Assembly: GCA_003222535.1 (NCBI GenBank)
Contig: QHWJ01000243.1
Location: 1-53,133, forward strand
Source: Acidobacteriota bacterium
GTDB taxonomy: Bacteria; Acidobacteriota; Vicinamibacteria; Vicinamibacterales; CAVVIG01
Reading direction: 5' to 3'
Length of the DNA: 53,133 nucleotides
Below the pieces are notes generated by a model. The model saw nothing but the letters and a program-made list of their open reading frames with translations, had not been told where the DNA came from and did not search any database. Below are positions 9,274-17,853 of the stretch, in pieces. A program made the translations under genes and the position numbers. Position 1 is the stretch's first letter; every line of letters starts with the position of its first letter.

Positions 9274-9631
9274 AGCGCTCGCCTCCATCCCGCGACGCTT
9301 CAAGAAGGCGATGCAGAACATCGCGATCGTCGTCGAGGACGAGCCGTCTCCGGCGCTGCTCGAGGAGATGGAGATCGAGCCGCCGGATACGCTGCTCGGG
9401 CTGTATCAGGGGACTCCGCTCACCGAAAGGACGTGGGGGTACGGCAACGCCCTCCCCGATCGCATCCTCATTTTTCAGAGGCCGCACGAACGCGACGCGG
9501 AGGACGAAGACGATCTCGTCGTCGCGATCGGCGAGACGCTGATCCACGAGATCGGCCACTACTTCGGCATGAGTGAGGAGCAGATTGAAGAGATCGAGGA
9601 GCGATACTGGCGGGGAGACGAACAGGATTAG
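9239..9631 (+). CDS. Zincin-like metallopeptidase family protein
   Basis: A small (about 130-residue) protein of the bacterial minimal zincin type. The zinc motif HEIGHYFGMSEEQ is near the C-terminus. Before it come FKKAMQNIAIVVEDEP and LLGLYQGTPLTERTWGYG, both usual for this family. No ATG is available, so I chose GTG 9239 (VDRHAFERLVAEAL), which overlaps the 3' end of nth. The protein has no signal peptide. Substrate and biological role are unknown, and some family members may be adaptors rather than active proteases. Confidence 0.85.
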   Translation: MDRHAFERLVAEALASIPRRFKKAMQNIAIVVEDEPSPALLEEMEIEPPDTLLGLYQGTPLTERTWGYGNALPDRILIFQRPHERDAEDEDDLVVAIGETLIHEIGHYFGMSEEQIEEIEERYWRGDEQD

Positions 9632-9650
9632 GTGCGGGTGCGAGGTGCGA

Positions 9651-10490
9651 GTGCCGGTGATTCGCAAGCGGTTCGGGCAGCACTTTCTGGAGCCGGCGTG
9701 GGTCGACAAAGTCATTCGCGCGATCGATCCGAAACCAGACGAGCTCTTCATCGAGATCGGTCCCGGACGCGGCGCGCTCACGCGCCCGCTCGCCGCGCGC
9801 GCGAAGAGCGTCGTCGCATTCGAGATCGATCGCGATCTCGCGGCGGCGCTCGAGGCCGACGCACCGTCCAATCTGACGGTGATCGTCGAGGACTTCCTCG
9901 AGCCCGATTGGTATATGGGCTTCGACCCGCACCAGGTGCCGCGGGTCATCCGCGTCGCCGGCAACCTGCCGTATAACGTCGCGTCGCCGATTCTGTTCAA
10001 GCTCGTCGAGCAGCACCGCACGTATGCGGCCAACGGCCTGCCGTTCGGGGATGCCACGGTCATGCTGCAGCGCGAGGTCGCCGATCGGCTGATCGCGCCG
10101 CCGGGCAGGAAGGAATACGGCGTGCTCAGCATCCTCATCCGGCACCGGGCGCACGTCGAGATGATCATGAGGCTGCCGCCCGGCGCGTTCCGGCCGGCGC
10201 CGAAGGTTCACTCGGCTCTCCTTCGCCTGCGGTTTCATCCCGCCGACCCGCCTGTGGTCGACAGGGCCGTCTTCCAGGCGATGGTCCAGGCCGTGTTTAC
10301 GCGTCGCCGTAAAACCATGGCGAACGCACTGCTCGCCTTCGAAAAGGGAGATCGCACTTCGTTTCCGACGCCGGCGGAGGCGTTGGCGGCGGCGGGCCTG
10401 GACGCGCACCGCCGGCCGGAAACGCTCTCGATCGCCGAATTCGCGCGGCTCGCCGACGTGTATACAGGAAAACGCTCAGCTGTGCTATAG
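9651..10490 (+). CDS. rsmA: 16S rRNA (adenine(1518)-N6/adenine(1519)-N6)-dimethyltransferase
   Basis: RsmA (KsgA) dimethylates two adjacent adenines near the 3' end of 16S rRNA. The protein opens IRKRFGQHFLEPAWVDKVI. It has the SAM motif EIGPGRGALTRPLAARA, the acidic loop FEIDRDLAAAL, the catalytic NLPYNVASPILFKL, and the C-terminal domain with FRPAPKVHSALLRLRF and FTRRRKTMANALLA. No suitable ATG exists; GTG 9651 or GTG 9657 follows a gagg purine stretch, so the exact start is uncertain by a few codons. It begins 20 bases after the zincin gene. A TATAGT near the stop (10486-10491) might be a -10 for the downstream RNase J gene, but no -35 is convincing. Confidence 0.94.
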   Translation: MPVIRKRFGQHFLEPAWVDKVIRAIDPKPDELFIEIGPGRGALTRPLAARAKSVVAFEIDRDLAAALEADAPSNLTVIVEDFLEPDWYMGFDPHQVPRVIRVAGNLPYNVASPILFKLVEQHRTYAANGLPFGDATVMLQREVADRLIAPPGRKEYGVLSILIRHRAHVEMIMRLPPGAFRPAPKVHSALLRLRFHPADPPVVDRAVFQAMVQAVFTRRRKTMANALLAFEKGDRTSFPTPAEALAAAGLDAHRRPETLSIAEFARLADVYTGKRSAVL

Positions 10491-10506
10491 TTTCGCTGTA
10501 AGTATC

Positions 10507-10531
10507 GGTAGTGTCCGGCTTTAGCCGGACC
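10507..10531. repeat. Palindromic repeat GGTAGTGTCCGGC...
   Basis: The sequence gtccggc-ttta-gccggac within ggtag...acc forms a 7-bp perfect stem. Near-identical copies are at 16756-16780 and, on the opposite strand, 41060-41082. Read in one frame it gives VRLKPDTT, a peptide that recurs in spurious frames at all three loci. It lies in the rsmA-RNase J gap. The remaining gap (10532-10668) shows nothing I can assign. Confidence 0.7.
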
Positions 10532-10668
10532 TTGCACATCCTGCCCTCTTGTTTCAGGCGCGCCCAGCAGCCTGACCGAGCCGCCGCGGCGGCTCCCATC
10601 GACCGGATCGTCTCCGCCAGGAGTGCGTCCGCCGACGGCCAACGCAAAGCCCGCTGAGACCGCAACGG

Positions 10669-10715
10669 ATGGTTTGCGTTTGCGCGCTTTGCGACCCTTG
10701 CGTTCCCTGGTGTTC
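10669..10715. repeat. Low-complexity word tract (TTGCG/CCCTTGCG) before RNase J
   Basis: Words of the type gtttgcgtttgcgcgctttgcg and gacccttgcgttccctgg precede the RNase J start. They open an in-frame Cys-rich N-terminal extension (ATG 10669) that I reject as coding. The tract ends a few bases before the true ATG at 10720. Confidence 0.5.
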
Positions 10716-10719
10716 ACCG

Positions 10720-12369
10720 ATGCTCGAAGTCGTGGCGCTTGGCGGACTTGGCGAGTTCGGCATGAACATGCTGGCGCTCACCTATGGTGAGACGACGATC
10801 GTCGTCGATGCCGGCGTGATGTTTCCGGATCCTGAACTGCTGGGCGTCGATCGCATCATTCCGGATCTCACGTACCTGCAGCAGAAAGGGCGCGTGGCGG
10901 CGCTCGTGCTGACGCACGGCCACGAGGATCACATCGGCGGCGTGCCGCACGTGTTGCCGCTCGTCGACGGACCGATCTACGGGTCGCCGCTGACGCTGGC
11001 GCTCGTCGAGCCGAAGCTCGAGGAGCACGGCCTCGAAGGCTATCGGCTCGTCCCCGTGCGGCCACGCGATCGCGTCACCGTCGGCCCGTTCACGATTGAA
11101 TTCATCCGCGTCACGCACAGCATCCCCGATTGCGTTGCGCTCGCCATCCATACCGCGGTCGGCGTCGTGGTCCACACGGGCGACTTCAAGGTCGACCAGA
11201 CGCCGATCGACGGCCAGCACTTCGACGTCCACCGCTTCGCGGAGCTGGGCGCCGCGGACGTGCTTGCGCTCTTCGCCGACAGCACCAACATCGACCGGCG
11301 GGGCTTCACCGGATCGGAGGTCGATGTCGTCGAGGCCTTCGAGGAAATCTTCACGAGCGCCACCGGGAGGCTGATCGTCGCGGCGTTCGCCTCCAGCATC
11401 TACCGGATGCAGATTCTCGTGGACCTCGCGGTGCAATTCGATCGCAAGGTCGCGTTCATCGGGCGCGGGATGATGCGGAACTCGGAGATCGCGCAGCGGC
11501 TCGGGTACCTGAAGATCCCGGCTGGTGTACAGATCCGCGACTCGGACATCCCGGCGTATCCCGCTCAGGACGTGTTGTGTCTGGCGACCGGATCGCAGGG
11601 CGAGCCGATGTCCGCGCTGTCGCGGATCGCGATCGACGACCACCGCTACGTGAAGGCCGGTCCCGACGACACCGTGGTCCTGTCGGCGCGGTCCATTCCC
11701 GGGAACGAGAAGGCGATCGGCCGGGTCATCAACCATCTGTCCCGCCGCGGCGCCGACGTCATCTACGAGGGCATCAAGCACGTCCACGTGTCGGGGCACG
11801 GCAGCGAGGAAGAGTTGAAGCTGATGCTGTCGCTCGTGCGGCCGAGGTTTTTCATCCCCGTCCATGGCGAATACCGCCAGCTTTCCCAGCACGCGCGGAT
11901 CGCCGAGCGCGTGTTCGCCGGGCGCGACCCGAAGCCCGAGATCCTGCTGACCGAGAACGGCGACGTCCTGCATTTCGACGGGGCCGGCGCGCGGATCGCC
12001 GGCAAGGCGCCGGTCGGCCGCGTGCTCATCGACGACACGCGCACGGGCGAGGTCGGCGACGAGGTGCTGCGCGATCGCCGCCATCTCGCCGAGGACGGCC
12101 TCGTCGTCCCGGTCGTGGCGATCAACAAGCAGACCGGCGCGCTCGAAGGCGTGCCCGACATCATCACGCGCGGGTTCGTCATGGAAGACAGCCAGGCGCT
12201 GCTCGCCGACGGCGCGCGCCTGCTCGTCGACGTCGTCGAGCAGGCGAGCGTGGAAGAGCGCACCGACCAGGGGCTGATCAAGGAAAAACTGCGCGTTGAG
12301 CTGCGCCGCTTCTTCCGCAAACGTTCGGGGCGGCGGCCCTTCGTGCTGCCCGTCATCATGGAGATCTGA
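10720..12369 (+). CDS. rnj: Ribonuclease J
   Basis: RNase J is a metallo-beta-lactamase/beta-CASP ribonuclease with endo- and 5'-exonuclease activity in mRNA decay and rRNA processing. From ATG 10720 the 549-residue protein begins MLEVVALGGLGEFGMN. It carries the zinc motif THGHEDHIGG (about residues 65-74), VVHTGDFKVDQ, the beta-CASP region with ADSTNIDRRGFTGSE and ATGSQGEPMSAL, and HVSGHGSEEELKLM, then a C-terminal domain. The ATG at 10669 would add a Cys-rich peptide from low-complexity DNA and is rejected. ftsK starts three bases after its stop. Confidence 0.95.
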   Translation: MLEVVALGGLGEFGMNMLALTYGETTIVVDAGVMFPDPELLGVDRIIPDLTYLQQKGRVAALVLTHGHEDHIGGVPHVLPLVDGPIYGSPLTLALVEPKLEEHGLEGYRLVPVRPRDRVTVGPFTIEFIRVTHSIPDCVALAIHTAVGVVVHTGDFKVDQTPIDGQHFDVHRFAELGAADVLALFADSTNIDRRGFTGSEVDVVEAFEEIFTSATGRLIVAAFASSIYRMQILVDLAVQFDRKVAFIGRGMMRNSEIAQRLGYLKIPAGVQIRDSDIPAYPAQDVLCLATGSQGEPMSALSRIAIDDHRYVKAGPDDTVVLSARSIPGNEKAIGRVINHLSRRGADVIYEGIKHVHVSGHGSEEELKLMLSLVRPRFFIPVHGEYRQLSQHARIAERVFAGRDPKPEILLTENGDVLHFDGAGARIAGKAPVGRVLIDDTRTGEVGDEVLRDRRHLAEDGLVVPVVAINKQTGALEGVPDIITRGFVMEDSQALLADGARLLVDVVEQASVEERTDQGLIKEKLRVELRRFFRKRSGRRPFVLPVIMEI

Positions 12370-12372
12370 CAC

Positions 12373-14706
12373 GTGGGTGGATCGACTGTTTCGCGCCGCG
12401 CCAGCGAGTTCGTGGGGGTCGCGCTCTTTGCGGCCGCGCTGATCTGGATCATTTCGCTCGCCAGCTACGAGCCGACCGACGCGGTGTGGTTCTTCAGCAC
12501 CGGCGCGCACGCGGCGCCGGCGAACTTCGCGGGACGCGTCGGCGCGTTTCTCGCCGAGCTGTCGTTCCAGCTGTTCGGCTACGCCTCGTACGTGGTGCCC
12601 GCGGCGATGGTGATCATCGGCTGGAACTACTTCTGGTGCCGCTCGTTCGACGCGGCCGCCACGAAGGCCACAGGCGCCGCGCTGCTCGTCGCCTGCATCG
12701 GCGCGTTCCTCAGCCTCATCTTCGGCAACATCGAGGTCTCGGGCAAAGCGTTCCGCGCAGGCGGGTACGCCGGCGAATTCCTCGCGAACCACCTGTCGGA
12801 GTACCTCAACCGCACCGGATCGCTCATCGTCATTCTCACGCTGATCTTCCTGGCGATCATCATGTCGACGCAGTTCTCCTTCGGCCGCTTCTTCGGCGCC
12901 GTCATCGCGGCGATCCGCGGCGGCGCCACGCGCGGGATAGACGCGTTCCACGAATGGCGTGAAGAGCGCCGGCGCGAGAGACAGCGTCGCGAGGTGATCG
13001 CGAAGCATACGAAGAAAGGCGCACCGCCGCCCGAAATCAGGACGCCGTCTGCCTCCGGCGAGGCGTCGGTGCCCAGGGCCGCCCGCAAACGCGACCGTGA
13101 CGACGACGGCTCCGCGGCCGCCGCCGCGTCAGGGTTCGGCAGCCCGAAATCGTTCGCCCCGCCCAGGCCGCCGAAGGTGAGCATGGCCGCGCCCCCGCTT
13201 CCCTTGCCCGAGATCGAACCGACCTCGAAGGCGCCGGCCGAGCGACGCAAGGGCGACTACGCGCTGCCGCCCGCCGCGCTGCTCGACGCCGCCAAGACCG
13301 AACGCAAGATCGACGAGCGCGAGCTGATGGACGGCGCGCGGCTGCTCGAGGAGAAGTGTCGCGAGTTCTCGGTCGAGGGCAGCGTTGTGCAGATCCATCC
13401 GGGTCCCGTCGTGACGACGTTCGAGTTCAAGCCGGACGCCGGCGTGAAGTACTCGAAAGTCACCGGCCTGGCCGACGACCTCTGCCTCGCGATGCAGGCC
13501 GAATCGGTCCTGATCGATCGCATTCCCGGCAAATCGACCGTCGGCATCCAGATTCCCAACCGCACGCGCGAGCAGATTTCGCTGCGCGAGATGCTCGAAT
13601 CCGAGGCGTACAGACGATCGTCGTCCAAGCTGACGATCGCGCTCGGCAAGACGATTCACGGCGAGCCGTTCATGGCCGATCTGGCGGCGATGCCGCATCT
13701 GCTGATCGCGGGATCGACCGGCGCCGGCAAGTCGGTCGCCATCAACGGCATGCTGACCAGCATCCTCTACCGCTCGACGCCCGACGATGTGCGGATGATC
13801 CTGATCGATCCCAAGCGGCTGGAGCTCGGGATGTACGAGGACATCCCCCACCTGATGACGCCAGTCGTCGTCGATCCGAAGCAGGCGGCCAATGCGCTGC
13901 GCTGGGCGGTCCGTGAGATGGAGGAACGCTACAAGACGCTCGCGGCCGAAGGCGTCCGCAACATCGAACAGTACAACCGGAACGTCCACCAGGCGATCCT
14001 GGAGAAGCGCACGCCCGACGACGGCCAGGAGCCCAAACCGCTTCCCTTCATCGTCGTGGTCATCGACGAGCTCGCGGATCTGATGATGGTGGCGAGCAAC
14101 GAGGTGGAAGAATCGATCGCGCGACTGGCGCAGATGGCGCGCGCCGTCGGCATCCACCTGATTCTGGCCACGCAGCGTCCGTCGGTCGACGTCATCACCG
14201 GCCTCATCAAGGCGAATCTGCCGGCGCGCCTCGCGTTCCGCGTGGCCTCGAAAACAGACTCGCGCACGATCCTCGACGGCAACGGCGCCGAGCAGCTTCT
14301 CGGCAACGGCGACATGCTGCTCCTGCCGCCCGCCTCGTCGCGCTTCATCCGTCTGCACGGACCGTACATCTCCGAACAGGAGAGCGCGCGCCTCGCCAGC
14401 TTCCTCCGCAAGCAGGGCAAGCCGGTCTACGACGAAACGATTACGGCGGAAGACAAGACGACGGCCGACGGCCTCGAGCTGGACAAGGACGACCTGTACG
14501 ACGAGGCTGCGAAAATCGTCGTGCAGAGTGGACAAGCGTCGATCTCGTACCTCCAGCGCCGTCTGCGGATCGGATTCAGCCGGGCGGCACGCCTCGTCGA
14601 CATGATGGAGATGGAAGGCCTCGTGTCGCCGGCCATCGGCGGGAAGCCCCGCGAGGTGCTCGTCGACAAGCACTACTTCGACGAAGTCGACGCGCAGCTC
14701 CGTTGA
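12373..14706 (+). CDS. ftsK: DNA translocase FtsK/SpoIIIE
   Basis: FtsK pumps chromosomal DNA through the closing septum and activates dimer resolution. The 777-residue protein starts with GTG (no ATG in place). It has an N-terminal block of about four membrane helices (about residues 12-175), a charged/Pro-rich linker (about 185-295), and the motor domain. The motor has Walker A LIAGSTGAGKSVAINGML (about 447-464) and Walker B FIVVVIDELADLMMV (about 558-572). Further motor sequence is LILATQRPSVDVITGLIKAN. A C-terminal winged-helix gamma domain recognises KOPS-type sites (about 705-777, ISYLQRRLRIGFSRAARLVD). The 3' end overlaps the amidase start by four bases. Confidence 0.95.
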   Translation: MGGSTVSRRASEFVGVALFAAALIWIISLASYEPTDAVWFFSTGAHAAPANFAGRVGAFLAELSFQLFGYASYVVPAAMVIIGWNYFWCRSFDAAATKATGAALLVACIGAFLSLIFGNIEVSGKAFRAGGYAGEFLANHLSEYLNRTGSLIVILTLIFLAIIMSTQFSFGRFFGAVIAAIRGGATRGIDAFHEWREERRRERQRREVIAKHTKKGAPPPEIRTPSASGEASVPRAARKRDRDDDGSAAAAASGFGSPKSFAPPRPPKVSMAAPPLPLPEIEPTSKAPAERRKGDYALPPAALLDAAKTERKIDERELMDGARLLEEKCREFSVEGSVVQIHPGPVVTTFEFKPDAGVKYSKVTGLADDLCLAMQAESVLIDRIPGKSTVGIQIPNRTREQISLREMLESEAYRRSSSKLTIALGKTIHGEPFMADLAAMPHLLIAGSTGAGKSVAINGMLTSILYRSTPDDVRMILIDPKRLELGMYEDIPHLMTPVVVDPKQAANALRWAVREMEERYKTLAAEGVRNIEQYNRNVHQAILEKRTPDDGQEPKPLPFIVVVIDELADLMMVASNEVEESIARLAQMARAVGIHLILATQRPSVDVITGLIKANLPARLAFRVASKTDSRTILDGNGAEQLLGNGDMLLLPPASSRFIRLHGPYISEQESARLASFLRKQGKPVYDETITAEDKTTADGLELDKDDLYDEAAKIVVQSGQASISYLQRRLRIGFSRAARLVDMMEMEGLVSPAIGGKPREVLVDKHYFDEVDAQLR

Positions 14707-16628
14707 GCACCGGTTCCACCATGGTCAAGCGAACATACCGGCGATGGAGCACAAGGCCCGCCGAGCGCGCCAGGAACGGCCTGCGTGCCGGGCTCTGCGG
14801 ACTCTGCGTTCAACTCGCCGTCGCAGCACCTGTTCACGCCGCGCCGCCCGTGCGGACGATGTACAACCGGGCCCTTGCGCGGGAGCAGACGGTACGTGTG
14901 GTGCTCGCGGCGGACGATGCGGCGCCGGCCGTGCTGGCCGACGTCCGTGCGGTCGTGGCGGCGTACGAAATGGTCGTCGCGCACTATCCCTCGAGCGGAT
15001 ACAGCGACAACGCGCTGTGGCAGGCTGGACGTCTCGCGCTCGACGCCTTCGCCCGATTCGGTCAAGAGCGGGACAAGGACGCCGGCGCGCGGCTCCTTCG
15101 CCGGCTCGTCGCGGCGTATCCCACCAGCAGGCTCGTGCCGCAGGTACCCGAACAGCTCGCGCGCGCGGGCGCAGACGGCGTAGGGCGACCCTTTAAGGGT
15201 CGCCAAGGCGAACAGCTCGCGCGCGCGGGTGCAGAGCCCGCGGCGCCCGCCGGGCCGGAGCTTGCTCCGCCCTCGCGTTCAACGCTCGTGACCATCAGGA
15301 ACATTCGCCGCGCCGCGCTGCCCGATGCCGTCCGGATCACGATAGAGCTCGACACCGAGGTACCGTTCCACGAGGAGCGCATTCCCGATCCCGCGCGGGT
15401 GTTCGTCGACCTGCCCGGCACGCGCGCCGCGCCGGCGATCGCCGGCCACACGATGCGGTTCGAGAGCGACGCCGACATCGTTCGTCAGGTCCGCATCGGC
15501 CGCCATCCGAACAACACCACGCGCATCGTGCTCGACGCAACGGGCGTCGCGAGCTACAGCATGTACCCGCTCTACAACCCGTATCGGCTCGTGATCGATT
15601 GCGTTCGCGCGACGATCGCGGCGGTCACGCAGGCACAAAAGGTACTGGAAGTGCAGCCCGAACCTCCGCCGGCGCCGTTGGCCGCCCGCCGCCTGACAAC
15701 CGCCTGGCAGCGCCAACTGCCCGCGATGCGGTCGCGCGCGGCGACGCTGCTCGCGTACGCCTACTCCTCGGCTTCACCCGCCGCGCGCGTGGCGCGCCAG
15801 AGCGCCGAGAGCGCAACGGCGGCAGCCGAACCACCGCCGATCACGGACCTGGCGCCGATCGCTCCGCTGACGCCCGTCGCGCCGGCGGCGAAAAACCTCG
15901 CTGGCGGGTTCTCCATCGCCCGCCAGCTCGGGCTCGGCGTCTCGCGCATCGTCATCGACGCGGGTCACGGCGGCCACGATCCGGGAGCGAAGGGCAAGGG
16001 CGTCACGGAAGCCGAGCTCGTCCTCGACGTCGCGCTTCGGCTCGAGGAGCTGCTGCAGCAGGTGCCGGGCGTGGAGGCGATTCTCACGCGACGCACCGAC
16101 GAGTTCATTCCCCTGCAGGAACGGACCGCGATCGCCAACCGCGAAGGGGCCGATCTCTTCCTGTCGATTCATGCGAACGCCAGCCCCCACGCGGCGGCGC
16201 GCGGCATCGAGACGTACTTCCTGAACTTCGCGAACAACCTGAGCGCCGCGGCCGTGGCCGCCCGTGAGAATGCCGCATCGGGTCAGGTGATGGGCGCCCT
16301 GCCCGACATCGTCAAGGCCATCGCGCTGAACAACAAGCTCGACGAGTCTCGCGACTTCGCCACACAGGTCCAGCGGTCGATGATCGAACGGCTGAAGGCG
16401 ACGAACAAGACCATCAAGAATCTCGGCGTCAAACAGGCGCCGTTCGTCGTGCTGATCGGCGCGGCGATGCCGAGCGTGCTGGCCGAGATCTCGTTCGTGA
16501 CCAACCCGCAGGAAGCGAGGCTGCTGAAAGGCAACGCCTACCGGCAGCGCATCGCGGAATCGCTGCTCAACGCGATCCGGAAGTATCAGACGTCGCTCAA
16601 AGCCGCGGCGACCGTCGCGCACCAGTAA
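14703..16628 (+). CDS. N-acetylmuramoyl-L-alanine amidase with AMIN domain
   Basis: A periplasmic zinc amidase that cleaves peptide stems from peptidoglycan, probably at the septum given the ftsK overlap. Order: export signal (GLCGLCVQLAVAAPVHAA, about residues 31-48); a TPR-like helical region (about 50-155) with YPSSGYSDNALWQAGRLAL; a repeat-derived segment (about 149-180); an AMIN domain (about 195-304); a Pro/Ala linker; and the Amidase_3 catalytic domain (about 415-630). The catalytic domain has zinc-ligand motifs DAGHGGHDPG and SIHANAS, the glutamate in EAELVLDVALR and the late glutamate in LAEISFVTNP. TTG 14703 overlaps ftsK; ATG 14721 is an alternative start. The linker contains an in-frame duplication of EQLARAGA around a palindromic repeat. 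Confidence 0.92.
   Translation: MSTGSTMVKRTYRRWSTRPAERARNGLRAGLCGLCVQLAVAAPVHAAPPVRTMYNRALAREQTVRVVLAADDAAPAVLADVRAVVAAYEMVVAHYPSSGYSDNALWQAGRLALDAFARFGQERDKDAGARLLRRLVAAYPTSRLVPQVPEQLARAGADGVGRPFKGRQGEQLARAGAEPAAPAGPELAPPSRSTLVTIRNIRRAALPDAVRITIELDTEVPFHEERIPDPARVFVDLPGTRAAPAIAGHTMRFESDADIVRQVRIGRHPNNTTRIVLDATGVASYSMYPLYNPYRLVIDCVRATIAAVTQAQKVLEVQPEPPPAPLAARRLTTAWQRQLPAMRSRAATLLAYAYSSASPAARVARQSAESATAAAEPPPITDLAPIAPLTPVAPAAKNLAGGFSIARQLGLGVSRIVIDAGHGGHDPGAKGKGVTEAELVLDVALRLEELLQQVPGVEAILTRRTDEFIPLQERTAIANREGADLFLSIHANASPHAAARGIETYFLNFANNLSAAAVAARENAASGQVMGALPDIVKAIALNNKLDESRDFATQVQRSMIERLKATNKTIKNLGVKQAPFVVLIGAAMPSVLAEISFVTNPQEARLLKGNAYRQRIAESLLNAIRKYQTSLKAAATVAHQ
15149..15235. repeat. Palindromic repeat flanked by a 27-bp direct duplication inside the amidase gene
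   Basis: A 27-bp stretch at 15149-15175 (beginning cgaacagctcgc) is repeated at 15209-15235 with one mismatch, exactly 60 bp apart. Between them lies tagggcgacccttta-agggtcgcc (15181-15204), a palindrome whose relatives occur at 26250-26301 and 37007-37130. The 60-bp offset keeps the reading frame, so the protein reads EQLARAGA twice. This looks like repeat insertion with flank duplication. Confidence 0.7.
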
Positions 16629-16683
16629 GAGTCCCGCGTCGGTCCCGAGGTGCGCCGAGGGAAGGCCGGATACTACCCGCTTC

Positions 16684-16741
16684 GGGATTGGGGACTGGGG
16701 ACTGGGGAAAGGGGACTGGGACTGGGGACCGGGGACTGGGG
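16684..16741. repeat. Low-complexity word tract (GGGGACTGGGGACTGGGG)
   Basis: Words ggggactggggactgggg and variants occupy about 58 bp, starting 55 bases after the amidase stop. This is the first part of a 388-bp gene-free interval (16629-17016). A second repeat (16756-16780) and a CTCCTG/CAGGAG tract (16800-16945) fill most of the rest. Confidence 0.65.
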
Positions 16742-16755
16742 CGGATGTTGGTCCC

Positions 16756-16780
16756 GGTAGTGTCCGCCTTCAGGCGGACC
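16756..16780. repeat. Palindromic repeat GGTAGTGTCCGCC...
   Basis: ggtagtgtccgcct-tcaggcggacc has a 7-bp stem (gtccgcc/ggcggac). It is the same family and orientation as the copy at 10507-10531, with compensating changes in both arms (C for G and G for C), which keeps the pairing. Confidence 0.7.
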
Positions 16781-16799
16781 GTGACCTGATCCAAGAAGA

Positions 16800-16945
16800 C
16801 TTCCCGCGTCGGAGGACACGACCGCTTCACAGGAGATCAAGAGAGCAGGAGTTGTACTGTTCTTCAAAACACAACCTCCTGGTCTCCTGCCCTCGCGTTC
16901 AGACTCACGTCTGGGCCAAGATTCCGGCCTCCTGACCTCCTGTCC
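16800..16945. repeat. Word tract with CAGGAG/CTCCTG in both orientations
   Basis: caggagatcaagagagcagg followed by cctcctggtctcctg and cctcctgacctcctgtcc makes a long imperfect inverted arrangement around about 16840-16880. Near the edges, gaagactt (16797-16804) and aagtctt (16946-16952) are also inverted. No gene is seen here. Confidence 0.45.
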
Positions 16946-17016
16946 GAAGTCTTGCCGACGGCCAGGCATCGGGCGCCGCGCTTGACGCTCGGAGGGGCGC
17001 CGACGGCTGCATGGCG

Positions 17017-17250
17017 TTATCCGGCGCGCCGCGAAGGCTGCGAAGGCGGATCCGGTCGTGCCGGCTCCTGGTTGGATTGGGCGGCGCGCGTCACGATCAC
17101 ATGTCCAGACAACGCCTGCTCCTCACGCAGGCGCCGGCAGAACTCGCGAATGTCGGATCCAGACGCCGCGAACAACGCCGCGCGCACGGCTCGCACTTCG
17201 GCCACGATGGGGTCTTGCCACGGACCATCCTGCCCAATCACATCATTCAT
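17017..17250 (-). CDS. Putative antitoxin of a PIN-domain toxin
   Basis: A 77-residue protein starting MNDVIGQDGPWQDPIVAEVR, with a predicted helical core (AEVRAVRAALFAASGSDIRE, then FCRRLREEQALSGHVIV). The DPIV.EVR.IR... type of opening is typical of small proteins encoded next to PIN toxins. It begins 12 bases downstream of the PIN gene, after a good ribosome site (ggagga), so toxin comes first and antitoxin second. The C-terminal tail after about residue 55 is Pro/Ser-rich and probably disordered. Function is inferred from context. Confidence 0.7.
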   Translation of the reverse strand: MNDVIGQDGPWQDPIVAEVRAVRAALFAASGSDIREFCRRLREEQALSGHVIVTRAAQSNQEPARPDPPSQPSRRAG

Positions 17251-17262
17251 CGGCGTCCTCCA

Positions 17263-17724
17263 TCAGCTCATCTGGGTACACAGAATCGGGGCCTCATAAC
17301 CCTGTTCACGACACACACTCTCTACTCGTCGACGAAACGCGGCGTTCGCGATGTGGGCCACGTTCCACGTCAGGACGAAATCGATTCCGTGGTACGCCGC
17401 CACGGCGATGTGCGCTGCGTCGGCGGCTGCCTGCGCCGGTAAGGGCACCTGCTCGATCAACGTGGCGGCCAACTCGGCCGTCTCCGCCGTTACGTCCAAC
17501 ATCGGTAGGTCCGCAATGAACGCGATCCGACGCCGAGCCGCGTCCGGATCTCCAGCGCGGACTTCGTCGAGCACGACCTGCGAGATCACCAGGTCGAAGG
17601 ACCGCCGCCGCCTCTCCCACCACGTGTGCGTCAATTGCTGGCGGCCAGCCGCGACCAAATCATGACTGGGCCGACTTGCCAAGTAGCTGACGACGCTCGT
17701 TTCGACGTAAACGCGGCGCTTCAC
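17263..17724 (-). CDS. PIN-domain nuclease, VapC-like toxin
   Basis: A 153-residue PIN-fold ribonuclease, probably the toxin of a type II pair. The first acidic position is in RVYVETSVVSYLASRPS (Glu where many family members have Asp). A second is in SQVVLDEVRAGD, and the C-terminal part DAAHIAVAAYHGIDFVLTWN ends in HIANAAFRRRVESVC, typical of this PIN subgroup. The start is GTG 17724. The downstream gene (17017-17250) is the likely antitoxin. An adjacent frameshifted gene and hairpin repeats suggest a mobile or accessory spot. Confidence 0.85.
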   Translation of the reverse strand: MKRRVYVETSVVSYLASRPSHDLVAAGRQQLTHTWWERRRRSFDLVISQVVLDEVRAGDPDAARRRIAFIADLPMLDVTAETAELAATLIEQVPLPAQAAADAAHIAVAAYHGIDFVLTWNVAHIANAAFRRRVESVCREQGYEAPILCTQMS

Positions 17725-17853
17725 CTGATGATGTTACTCCTCCTCGGATTCGGTGCCGCCCGCTGAGTCCGCCTAACGGCTGGCTCAGCGGCGCGCGGAC
17801 GCTCGGCGACAGTACTGGGCGGCCATCGGGTGCAGCCGCGGGGTGTAAACCGT

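Noticed and set aside
10669-10719. RNase J N-terminal extension rich in Cys
   Set aside because: Encoded by a TTGCG word tract; the conserved N-terminus MLEVVALGG begins at 10720.
10714-13008. 764-codon antisense frame over RNase J and ftsK
   Set aside because: A shadow caused by GC-rich codon bias; composition is Arg/Asp/His-rich with no motifs.
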